NCBI GenBank assembly: GCA_022508865.1
Contig: JAFLUK010000066.1
Location: 1 to 8,377, forward strand
DNA: 8,377 nt
Source: Oscillospiraceae bacterium
GTDB taxonomy: Bacteria > Bacillota > Clostridia > Oscillospirales > Acutalibacteraceae
Direction: 5' to 3'
A model generated the notes under the pieces. The model was given only the letters and a program-made list of their open reading frames with translations, was not told the DNA's origin and searched no databases. Within the stretch, counting starts at the first letter, position 1; each line of letters opens with the position of its first letter. Positions 1-6,149 of the stretch are shown here, piece by piece. Made by a program: the position numbers and the translations under genes.

Positions 1-7
1 ATAACTC

Positions 8-36
8 TTGACGATAGGGTATTATGGTGCTACAAT
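8..36 (+). promoter_or_regulatory. Sigma-A promoter of groESL
   Basis: The -35 box TTGACG (8-13) and the -10 box TACAAT (31-36) are separated by exactly 17 bp. Each is one base from the vegetative consensus. Transcription would start near position 43, inside the CIRCE operator, so a repressor bound there would block initiation directly. Confidence 0.88.
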
Positions 37-40
37 AATA

Positions 41-67
41 TTAGCACTCAAACACAGAGAGTGCTAA
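41..67 (+). promoter_or_regulatory. CIRCE operator (HrcA binding site)
   Basis: A perfect inverted repeat TTAGCACTC (41-49), 9-nt spacer, GAGTGCTAA (59-67) matches the canonical CIRCE element. In Firmicutes HrcA binds CIRCE and represses groESL and dnaK operons; GroEL itself is needed to keep HrcA active, giving feedback from the gene controlled here. It overlaps the predicted start site. hrcA is not in this window. Confidence 0.97.
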
Positions 68-111
68 TATTAATTATTATTATATAAATTACTCCAAGGA
101 GGACTAATATT

Positions 112-396
112 ATGACAATCAAACCATTAGCAGACAAAGTAGTTGTTAAGGTAGAAGAGGCAGAACAGACCACAGCATCAGGTATTGTTCTCACAGCTTC
201 TGCACAGGAAAAACCTTCCTTTGCAACAGTAGTTGCAGTAGGCCCCGGCGGTGTAGTAGACGGTGAAAAGGTTGAAATGACAGTTAAAGTAGGCGACAAG
301 GTTGTAACATCAAAGTACAGCGGTACAGAAATTAAGCTTGACGGCGAAGAATTTACAATCGTTTCCCAGTCAGATATTCTTGCAGTTATTGAATAA
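112..396 (+). CDS. groES: Co-chaperonin GroES (Hsp10)
   Basis: Encodes a 94-residue protein, the usual length for GroES, which forms the heptameric lid of the cytoplasmic GroEL folding chamber. The N-terminus (MTIKPLADKVVVKV) is the conserved first beta strand. The mobile loop that docks on GroEL is visible around residues 16-34, with the hydrophobic GIVL segment that contacts the apical domain. The VGPGG segment and the YSGTEIKLDGEEF strand near the end are family hallmarks. The start is fixed by an ideal Shine-Dalgarno AAGGAGG at 96-102, nine bases before the ATG. It is first in the operon, 32 bp before groEL, behind a sigma-A promoter and CIRCE, so it is expected to be heat-induced through HrcA. 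Nothing unusual is seen. Confidence 0.98.
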   Translation: MTIKPLADKVVVKVEEAEQTTASGIVLTASAQEKPSFATVVAVGPGGVVDGEKVEMTVKVGDKVVTSKYSGTEIKLDGEEFTIVSQSDILAVIE

Positions 397-428
397 AATT
401 TATTATTTTGGAAAAGAGGTAATTAATT

Positions 429-2057
429 ATGGCAAAACAAATGCTTTACGGAGAAGATGCAAGAAAGGCACTTCTTTCAGGTATTGACCAACTTGCAGAT
501 ACAGTAAAAATCACACTTGGCCCAAAGGGCAGAAATGTTGTTCTTGATAAAAAATTCGGCGCACCCCTCATTACAAATGATGGTGTAACAATTGCCAAGG
601 AAATAGAGCTTGACGACCCATTCGAAAATATGGGTGCGCAGCTTGTAAAGGAAGTTTCCACAAAGACAAATGATGTTGCAGGTGACGGTACAACAACAGC
701 AACACTTCTTGCGCAGGCTCTTATCCGTGAGGGTATGAAGAACGTAACAGCCGGTGCAAATCCAATGATCTTAAAGAACGGTATTCAAAAGGCTGTTCAG
801 ACAGCTGTAGAAACACTCAAGACAAATTCCAAGGAAGTTGCAGGTACAGAGGATATTGCAAGAGTTGCAACAATCTCATCTGCCGACACATTCATCGGTA
901 ATCTTATTGCAGAGGCAATGGATAAGGTGTCTACAGACGGTGTTATCACTGTTGAAGAGTCAAAAACAGCTGAAACATATTCAGAAGTTGTAGAAGGTAT
1001 GATGTTTGACAGAGGATACATTGCACCTTATATGGTAACAGATACAGACAAGATGGTTGCAGAGCTTGACGATTGTCTTATCCTTATTACAGATAAAAAG
1101 ATTTCAACAACACAGGAAATTCTCCCTCTTCTTGAACAGATTGTTCAGTCAGGCAGAAAGCTCCTTATTGTTGCAGAGGACGTAGAGGGTGAGGCTCTCA
1201 CAACTCTTGTTCTCAACAAGCTTCGCGGTACATTCACTTGTGTTGCAGTAAAGGCTCCCGGCTTTGGTGACAGAAGAAAAGAAATGCTTCAGGATATTGC
1301 AACTCTCACAGGCGGTCAGGTCATTACATCTGAACTTGGTTTAGAGCTGAAGGACTGCACAATTGATCAGCTTGGTACAGCAAGACAGGTTAAGGTTGAC
1401 AAAGAAAATACAATCATCGTTGACGGTGCAGGTGATGTTCAGGCTATCAAGGACAGAGTTAACCAGATACGCTCACAGATTGAAGCCACAACATCTGATT
1501 TTGACAGAGAAAAGCTTCAGGAAAGACTTGCAAAGCTTGCAGGCGGTGTTGCAGTAATTAAGGTTGGCGCAGCAACAGAAATTGAAATGAAGGAAAAGAA
1601 GCTCCGCATTGAAGATGCTCTTGCAGCAACAAAAGCAGCAGTAGAAGAAGGCATTGTTGCAGGCGGCGGTACAGCGCTTGTAAATACAATTCCTGCTGTT
1701 ACAGCCCTTGTAAACGAAACAGAGGGTGATGAGCTCACAGGTGTGAAGATTGTTCTCAAGGCACTTGAAGAGCCTGTTCGTCAGATTGCAGCAAATGCAG
1801 GTGTTGAAGGCTCTGTAATCCTCAATAACATTGTTTCAAAGAATGAAGTAAACTACGGCTACAACGCACTTACAGAGGAATATGTTGATATGATGAAGGA
1901 AGGTATTGTTGATCCAACCAAGGTGACAAGAAGCGCCCTTCAGAACGCTTCTTCCGTTGCAGCAATGGTACTTACAACAGAATCCCTTGTCAGCGATATT
2001 AAGGAGCCTGCTGCTCCTGCACAGCCTCCAATGCCTGATATGGGCGGTATGTATTAA
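429..2057 (+). CDS. groEL: Chaperonin GroEL (Hsp60)
   Basis: Encodes a full-length group I chaperonin of 542 residues, the ATP-driven double-ring folding machine that works with GroES in the cytoplasm. Nucleotide-binding motifs are intact: LGPKG at 30-34, TNDGVTIAKEI at about 49-59 and GDGTTT at 85-90. The catalytic aspartate equivalent to E. coli Asp398 is Asp396 in RIEDALAATKAAVEEG, followed by the AAVEEGIVAGGG signature. The C-terminus ends in a short Gly-Met tail (PDMGGMY) rather than a long GGM repeat, as in many Firmicutes. The start is supported by an AAGAGG ribosome site at 414-419. It is co-transcribed with groES and followed by an intrinsic terminator. Its codon use is somewhat richer in C-ending codons than the flanking regulator, as expected for a highly expressed gene. 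No hrcA, dnaK or second groEL copy is nearby. Confidence 0.99.
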   Translation: MAKQMLYGEDARKALLSGIDQLADTVKITLGPKGRNVVLDKKFGAPLITNDGVTIAKEIELDDPFENMGAQLVKEVSTKTNDVAGDGTTTATLLAQALIREGMKNVTAGANPMILKNGIQKAVQTAVETLKTNSKEVAGTEDIARVATISSADTFIGNLIAEAMDKVSTDGVITVEESKTAETYSEVVEGMMFDRGYIAPYMVTDTDKMVAELDDCLILITDKKISTTQEILPLLEQIVQSGRKLLIVAEDVEGEALTTLVLNKLRGTFTCVAVKAPGFGDRRKEMLQDIATLTGGQVITSELGLELKDCTIDQLGTARQVKVDKENTIIVDGAGDVQAIKDRVNQIRSQIEATTSDFDREKLQERLAKLAGGVAVIKVGAATEIEMKEKKLRIEDALAATKAAVEEGIVAGGGTALVNTIPAVTALVNETEGDELTGVKIVLKALEEPVRQIAANAGVEGSVILNNIVSKNEVNYGYNALTEEYVDMMKEGIVDPTKVTRSALQNASSVAAMVLTTESLVSDIKEPAAPAQPPMPDMGGMY

Positions 2058-2088
2058 TATTAATACAAAACTAATTAACAACAAAGCT

Positions 2089-2120
2089 AAAACCACAGAC
2101 GCAATGTCTGTGGTTTTTTT
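2089..2120 (+). terminator. Intrinsic terminator of groESL, possibly bidirectional
   Basis: A 12-bp perfect stem, AAAACCACAGAC (2089-2100) with GTCTGTGGTTTT (2106-2117), encloses the 5-nt loop GCAAT and runs into a T tract ending at 2120. It lies 31 bp after the groEL stop. Read on the minus strand the same stem is followed by TTTT-A-GC-TTT, so it may also end the convergent LacI-family gene, whose stop codon is about 29 bp away. Confidence 0.93.
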
Positions 2121-2148
2121 ATATGGGTATAAATTTATTTAATTCTCG

Positions 2149-3228
2149 TTATATATAATTGCAGCTCTCCCGTTCAATCAGATGGCATGGTAACTCAACC
2201 CTGATATTTTTACTGTGCTTGCCGTTTCTTCTGTCCAGCAAAAGCATTAGTGCAAGGTGTCCCATCTCTTTTTTAGGTATATCAATGGTAGTAAGCATAG
2301 GTTCTGTGTTTTCAGATTCCTTAATATTGTCAATAGAAATAATAGAGGGGAGATATCCTCTTATTTTACTGTTTTTAATAGCCTTAAGCACACCAAGTGC
2401 AGTGGAATCGTTGGCGCAAAAAATACCGGTTGGTCTGTTGTCCGACTGTAAAATATTCTTCATAATTCTGTAGCCGTCTTCCTCTGTCTGGTTTGACGGA
2501 AAAATATTTTTGTAGTCAAGAGCAATTTTGTGGTTAAGTAAAGCCTGATAAAATCCGATATATCTTGTTTCATATGTACAGTCACCAATATATGCAATGT
2601 TCCTGTGACCAAGAGAAATCAAGTGTTCAACTGCCTTTTCTGCCGCTGTCATGCCGTTGCAAATAACCTCGTCATATTCATAGTCTGTTGGATTTCGGTC
2701 AACAGCAGAAATATATTTATATCTTTTTTTTAGAATTGGTATAAACTCATTTGGGCATTTGCCAAGAATAATTAATCCTGTATTTTTTTTGTGGGCGACA
2801 ATACCCATAGGGTTAATATATCTTTGATTTTTAAGTTCATCATATGTTTTGTAGGGAACAGAAGAAATATTGTTATCATTGTCTGTATCAGAAATAATAT
2901 CAATAGTGCTTAATATATCTCCAAGTAAACACCCTTGATTAAGAATATCTTCTTTTAAATATAAAAACAATTCTGCAAAAAAACTGTCCTCGTCCATAGA
3001 CTCAAATCTTGTAAGAAAAATATCAACAGTAAAATTGTTGTCATCATTGTCTTTGCCGATACGCAAATTTCTTGCAGTTGTGTTAGGAGTGTAGCCCTGT
3101 TTCTTTGCAATTTCCCATATTCTTTCAGTAAGTTTATTGTCGTTGCATTTGTGCTCACTGTTATTCAAAACTCTGGAAACAGTGGATATAGAAGTTTTTG
3201 CTTCCTTCGCAATACTTTTTAATGACAT
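2149..3228 (-). CDS. LacI/GalR-family transcriptional regulator
   Basis: Encodes a 359-residue DNA-binding regulator. The N-terminal helix-turn-helix covers about residues 4-23 (SIAKEAKTSISTVSRVLNN), with the family signature TVSRVLN. The hinge segment at about 50-58 keeps the leucine (Leu55 in ARNL) that LacI-family proteins insert into the central CpG step of the operator. The rest is a periplasmic-binding-protein-like effector domain: HLISLGHRNIAYIG, then FCANDSTALGVLKAI, then the conserved ID...TTIDIPKKEMGHLA block and a terminal IERESC strand. Such domains usually sense a sugar, but the effector cannot be named here. The start has an AAGAGGT ribosome site (3234-3240 on the opposite strand). 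It is transcribed away from the ABC importer; two matching operators lie in the shared 231-bp gap, one inside its own predicted leader, which suggests autoregulation. It is about 20 residues longer than typical members, mainly in an Asp/Asn-rich stretch around residues 108-120. The target genes are inferred. Confidence 0.93.
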   Translation of the reverse strand: MSLKSIAKEAKTSISTVSRVLNNSEHKCNDNKLTERIWEIAKKQGYTPNTTARNLRIGKDNDDNNFTVDIFLTRFESMDEDSFFAELFLYLKEDILNQGCLLGDILSTIDIISDTDNDNNISSVPYKTYDELKNQRYINPMGIVAHKKNTGLIILGKCPNEFIPILKKRYKYISAVDRNPTDYEYDEVICNGMTAAEKAVEHLISLGHRNIAYIGDCTYETRYIGFYQALLNHKIALDYKNIFPSNQTEEDGYRIMKNILQSDNRPTGIFCANDSTALGVLKAIKNSKIRGYLPSIISIDNIKESENTEPMLTTIDIPKKEMGHLALMLLLDRRNGKHSKNIRVELPCHLIERESCNYI

Positions 3229-3244
3229 GATTTACCTCTTCGTT

Positions 3245-3262
3245 GTGAAAACGTTTTCAAAT
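3245..3262. promoter_or_regulatory. LacI-family (cre-like) operator O1
   Basis: The 14-bp perfect palindrome TGAAAACGTTTTCA (3246-3259) has the central CpG typical of LacI/GalR-family operators. The 18-bp block GTGAAAACGTTTTCAAAT recurs at 3333-3350 with one difference. It lies between the regulator's start codon and its likely -10 box, a position suited to autorepression. It also satisfies the CcpA cre consensus TGWAANCGNTNWCA, so the cognate protein could be the local regulator, a CcpA homologue, or both. Confidence 0.82.
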
Positions 3263-3279
3263 TACCGATATATTTTATT

Positions 3280-3285
3280 ATTATA
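3280..3285 (-). promoter_or_regulatory. Probable -10 box of the LacI-family gene
   Basis: On the minus strand this reads TATAAT, about 52 bp upstream of the regulator's start codon. No convincing -35 box is seen 16-18 bp further upstream, so the promoter is either weak or wrongly placed. Transcription would begin near 3273, putting operator O1 just downstream of the start site. Confidence 0.38.
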
Positions 3286-3332
3286 TCTGATTCTTTTAAT
3301 CACATATTACCATTAATATCGGAAAAAATCAA

Positions 3333-3350
3333 GTGAAAACGTTTGCAAAT
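3333..3350. promoter_or_regulatory. LacI-family (cre-like) operator O2
   Basis: GTGAAAACGTTTGCAAAT is identical to O1 except for one base (G for T in the right half), so this palindrome is imperfect by one position. Its centre is 88 bp from that of O1. It sits upstream of the importer's probable -10 box (3381-3386), about 52 bp before the predicted start site. Both sites in one divergent intergenic region point to joint control of the two transcription units. Confidence 0.78.
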
Positions 3351-3380
3351 ATTGCTATTTTATTAATTTAAAAAAATTAT

Positions 3381-3386
3381 TATAAT
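3381..3386 (+). promoter_or_regulatory. Probable -10 box of the ABC importer operon
   Basis: A perfect TATAAT hexamer lies 73 bp before the lipoprotein start codon. At 17 bp upstream the sequence is TTTTAT, a poor -35 box; the nearest better match, TTGCTA at 3352-3357, is 23 bp away. This leaves a leader of about 65 nt. The weak -35 region may mean the promoter needs an activator. Confidence 0.45.
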
Positions 3387-3401
3387 GTATCTAACGGTTT
3401 A

Positions 3402-3436
3402 GAGATGCTTATACTAAATCTAGGAAAAAGCATTTC
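3402..3436 (+). other. 5'-UTR hairpin before the ABC importer operon
   Basis: GAGATGCTT (3402-3410) can pair with AAGCATTTC (3428-3436) as a 9-bp stem with one G-U pair and a 17-nt loop. No T tract follows, so it is not a terminator. The ribosome site AAAAGGAG begins about 8 nt later. It could be a small leader element, but I recognise no known riboswitch family and chance is possible in AT-rich DNA. Confidence 0.3.
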
Positions 3437-3459
3437 AATAATAAAAAGGAGAAATATTT

Positions 3460-4446
3460 ATGTTTACTAAGAAATCAAGAGTAATTTCAATTGTTATAGT
3501 GGCCATTATGGCTGTTTCAACTTGCTTTATTTCAGGCTGCGGTGCAGATGACAAAAAAGCAATTAACGTTGGTTATTTTAACAACGTTACACATGCCCAA
3601 GCACTTCTTATGAAGGCTGATGGTATTTTACAGGATAAAGCAGGTAAAGATGTAGAATTAACATGGACTTCATTTAACGCAGGTCCTGCTGAAATTGACG
3701 CTTTAAAATCAGGTTCAATTGATATCGGTTATATCGGACCTGTTCCTGCTATCACAGCAAATGTTACAACAAGAGGTGATGTTGTTATTCTGTCAAGTGC
3801 AACAAAGGGCGGCGCTATCCTTGTTCAGAGAAAGGGCGCCGGTATCAAAGATGTAAAAGATCTTGCAGGTAAAATTGTTGCAATACCACAGATTGGTAAC
3901 ACACAGCACTTAAACCTTCTCAAGCTTCTTTCAGATAATGGTCTTGAGGTTGGCACAGGTGCTGACAAGGTAGATATAAGAGCAGTAGAAAACGGTATGG
4001 TATCTGCTACAATGGCTGATAAGAAGATTGATGCAGCATTAGTTCCGGAACCATGGGGTGCAACACTTCTTGCCGACGGTGCAGAGCTTGTAATGGATTA
4101 CAAGGATATCTATATGGATGGGGACTACGATGTTGCTGTTGTAGTAGTAAGAAAAGAATTTATGGAAGAAAATCCCGAATTAGTTGACAAGTTCCTTGAA
4201 GCTCATAATTTGGCCACCGATACAATTAACAATGATAAGGAAAAATCAATTAAAACTATCAACGAAGAAATTAATTCAGCAACTGGCAAAAAGCTTACAG
4301 ACGATATTCTCACAGAAGCATTCACAAGAATTGGCGTAAGCACAAACATCAATAAATCCGCTCTTGCTGACTTTGCACAAATCAGTAAGGATGAGAATTT
4401 AATCAAGGAAATTCCTGACGAAAGCACACTTTATGCTAATAAATAA
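3460..4446 (+). CDS. NitT/TauT-family ABC transporter substrate-binding lipoprotein
   Basis: Encodes a 328-residue lipoprotein of the SsuA/TauA/NrtA/ThiY-like group (COG0715-type), which captures a small solute outside the membrane and delivers it to the ABC permease. The N-terminus has lysines, a hydrophobic core and the lipobox ISGC with the lipidated cysteine at residue 27. The mature domain opens with NVGYFNNVTHA and continues with ALKSGSIDIGYIGPVPAI, both typical of this fold, and carries the family motif PEPWG at 196-200. The start is supported by AAAAGGAG eight bases before the ATG. It is the first gene of a three-gene operon, 14 bp before the ATPase. Control probably runs through the divergent LacI-family regulator and operator O2. 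The substrate (sulfonate, pyrimidine or vitamin precursor, or another solute) cannot be decided: no substrate-specific enzyme genes such as ssuD, tauD or thi genes are adjacent. Confidence 0.93.
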   Translation: MFTKKSRVISIVIVAIMAVSTCFISGCGADDKKAINVGYFNNVTHAQALLMKADGILQDKAGKDVELTWTSFNAGPAEIDALKSGSIDIGYIGPVPAITANVTTRGDVVILSSATKGGAILVQRKGAGIKDVKDLAGKIVAIPQIGNTQHLNLLKLLSDNGLEVGTGADKVDIRAVENGMVSATMADKKIDAALVPEPWGATLLADGAELVMDYKDIYMDGDYDVAVVVVRKEFMEENPELVDKFLEAHNLATDTINNDKEKSIKTINEEINSATGKKLTDDILTEAFTRIGVSTNINKSALADFAQISKDENLIKEIPDESTLYANK

Positions 4447-4460
4447 GAAAGAGAATATAT

Positions 4461-5207
4461 ATGTCATTAGTTATTAATAATTTAAGCAAACGATTTGATA
4501 ACAGCGAAAAATCCACTTTGAATAACGTAAGTCTTGATATACAGACAGGTGAATTTGTTTGTATCGTAGGTGCTTCAGGTTGTGGCAAGACCACTCTGCT
4601 TAATCTTATTGCAGGTCTTGAAACACCTACAGAGGGTGAAGTACTTGTTGACGGCGTAAAGGTTACAAAACCCGGTGCTGACAGAGCAGTAATGTTTCAG
4701 GAGCATGGATTGTACCCTTGGATGAATGTTTTAGAAAACGTAACATTTCCGTTGAAGCTGGCAAAAATTCCAAAGGAAGAACAGGAGAAAAGAGCAAACT
4801 ATTATCTTGAAATGGTTGGTCTTTCCGAATACAAAAACTATCCTATTCACCAGATTTCAGGTGGTATGAAGCAGAGAACAGCGCTTGCCAGAGCCTTGGT
4901 AATGGACTCAAAGGTTTTGCTTATGGATGAGCCTTTCTCTGCTCTTGATAAGCAAACATCAAACCAGCTTAGAGAAGAACTTCAAAGAATTTGGCTTGAA
5001 ACACACAAGACAATTGTGTTCATTACACATAGTGTTGAAGAGTCTGTTTATCTTGCCGACAAGGTTGTTGTTCTGTCACCAAAGACAGGTTCAATATGTG
5101 ACATAGTAAATATTGATTTGGAACGACCAAGACACGTGTACTCATCAGAATTTGTTGAGTTTAGACACAAAATTCTTGATGAAGTAAAAGGAGAGAACCT
5201 GTTATGA
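4461..5207 (+). CDS. ABC transporter ATP-binding protein (NitT/TauT family)
   Basis: Encodes the 248-residue cytoplasmic ATPase of the importer, in the SsuB/TauB/NrtD group. All nucleotide-binding motifs are present: Walker A GASGCGKT at 37-44, Q-loop Gln80 in VMFQEHGLYPW, signature ISGGMKQR at 132-139, Walker B KVLLMDEP at 151-158, D-loop SALD at 160-163 and switch His190. The FQEHGLYPWMNVLENV segment after the Q-loop is characteristic of this subfamily. The signature begins with Ile instead of Leu, a common harmless variant. The gene begins 14 bp after the lipoprotein stop with only a weak ribosome site (AAAGAGA), suggesting some translational coupling. It overlaps the permease start by four bases (ATGA). 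Two copies should pair with a permease dimer. Confidence 0.97.
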   Translation: MSLVINNLSKRFDNSEKSTLNNVSLDIQTGEFVCIVGASGCGKTTLLNLIAGLETPTEGEVLVDGVKVTKPGADRAVMFQEHGLYPWMNVLENVTFPLKLAKIPKEEQEKRANYYLEMVGLSEYKNYPIHQISGGMKQRTALARALVMDSKVLLMDEPFSALDKQTSNQLREELQRIWLETHKTIVFITHSVEESVYLADKVVVLSPKTGSICDIVNIDLERPRHVYSSEFVEFRHKILDEVKGENLL

Positions 5208-5974
5208 GCATTATAAGTATTATTATTTTTATTGTTGCTCTTATAGCAGCATGGCAAGGATTTTATATGATTGGCGTTGAGCAGTTTGAGCTTGTAAAGT
5301 CATATAAATTTCCCACTCCAAAAGGTGTTTTTGATTCCTTTCTTAACCTTTGCAATGACGGAGAAATCCTTAAAGCAATAGGCAGCTCATTGTACAAAGG
5401 TTTAATAGGTTTTATGATTGCCATAGCAATCGGACTTGTAATCGGCTTACTTATTAATAACTTTAAATTTCTTAACAAAACTCTCAAGCCAATTATATTG
5501 GGTATTCAGACACTTCCAAGTGTTTGTTGGGTGCCGTTTGCAATACTTTGGTTTGGTTTGGAAACAAAGGCTGTTGTGTTCGTAATTGTAATGGGTACTG
5601 CTTTTTGTATAGCAATAGCAGTTGATAACTCAATAAGAAATATCCAGCCTATCTACAAAAAAGCTGCTCTTACCATGGGCGCAAGCAAAAAACAGATGTA
5701 TTTTAATGTTATCATTCCTGCCGCTTTACCTGAACTTATATCGGGTCTTAAGCAGGGTTGGTCATTTGCCTGGCGTTCACTTATGGCAGGTGAGGTCATG
5801 ACAACAAACCTTTCGGGTTTAGGTGTTACCCTTGCATTTGCAAGAGATTTCGGCAGTGAAATAAATGAAATGATGTGCATTATGATTATTATTGTACTTT
5901 TGGGTATCTTAATTGATAAATGCATATTCTCAACATTTGAAAAGAGAATTCTCAAAAAACGCGGACTTGCTTAA
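5204..5974 (+). CDS. ABC transporter permease (NitT/TauT family)
   Basis: Encodes the 256-residue membrane subunit of the importer, resembling SsuC/TauC. Hydrophobic segments are visible near residues 4-20, 66-84, 96-117, 122-140 and 222-240, with a further less clear one around 185-200. The cytoplasmic EAA loop that contacts the ATPase is at about 154-183 (AALTMGASKKQMYFNVIIPAALP), with the conserved Gly and the I-x-x-A-x-P pattern. A short periplasmic stretch with PTPKGVF follows the first helix, as in this family. The start overlaps the ATPase stop as ATGA and has an AAAGGAGAG ribosome site at 5187-5195, so translation is coupled. A strong terminator starts 12 bp after the stop, ending the operon. 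Substrate is unknown, as for the lipoprotein. Confidence 0.96.
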   Translation: MSIISIIIFIVALIAAWQGFYMIGVEQFELVKSYKFPTPKGVFDSFLNLCNDGEILKAIGSSLYKGLIGFMIAIAIGLVIGLLINNFKFLNKTLKPIILGIQTLPSVCWVPFAILWFGLETKAVVFVIVMGTAFCIAIAVDNSIRNIQPIYKKAALTMGASKKQMYFNVIIPAALPELISGLKQGWSFAWRSLMAGEVMTTNLSGLGVTLAFARDFGSEINEMMCIMIIIVLLGILIDKCIFSTFEKRILKKRGLA

Positions 5975-5985
5975 TATGTTTAATC

Positions 5986-6017
5986 AAAAGGACAGATTTA
6001 TTTCTGTCCTTTTTTTT
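5986..6017 (+). terminator. Intrinsic terminator of the ABC importer operon
   Basis: AAAAGGACAGA (5986-5996) pairs perfectly with TCTGTCCTTTT (6003-6013) around the 6-nt loop TTTATT, followed by a T run to 6017. It separates the importer operon from the esterase gene. Confidence 0.94.
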
Positions 6018-6083
6018 AGCCAATATTTTTAAAAATATTTGAAACTTTTTTTGTGTTTTGAGCGTTTTATTAATAGAAGGGTC

Positions 6084-6112
6084 TTCCAAATGTCGATTAA
6101 TAGTGTTATAGT
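6084..6112 (+). promoter_or_regulatory. Probable extended -10 promoter of the dockerin/esterase gene
   Basis: The -10 box TATAGT (6107-6112) is preceded by TGT, giving an extended -10 (TGn). A weak -35 TTCCAA (6084-6089) lies 17 bp upstream. Transcription would start near 6119, giving a leader of about 30 nt before the ATG at 6150. This supports the downstream start codon over any earlier one in the same frame. Confidence 0.52.
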
Positions 6113-6149
6113 ATTAGTAGAAAATTATATTTATGTGAGGAGATCTTTT

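Noticed and set aside
48..299. 83-codon minus-strand open frame opposite groES, and similar antisense frames over groEL, the importer and the esterase
   Set aside because: They are shadows of strongly supported genes on the other strand, with no protein-family features.
3387..3410. Possible guanidine-II (mini-ykkC) riboswitch, because of an ACGG sequence in a small hairpin near a NitT/TauT-type importer
   Set aside because: ACGG is not presented as a properly closed tetraloop and there is no second ACGR hairpin. The predicted start site also falls within this stretch.
3387..3459. Possible TPP or preQ1 riboswitch before the importer
   Set aside because: No TPP core (CUGAGA-type) sequence is present, and the 9-bp stem with its following A-rich stretch does not match the preQ1-I layout.
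6057..6070. Third cre/LacI-type operator before the esterase gene (TTTGAGCGTTTTAT)
   Set aside because: It shares only the CG core and a few bases and misses four consensus positions, so it is not reported as a site.
6039..6149. In-frame upstream ATG extending the esterase protein by 37 residues
   Set aside because: No good ribosome site precedes it, the added residues would bury the signal peptide, and the probable promoter at 6084-6112 lies inside this stretch.
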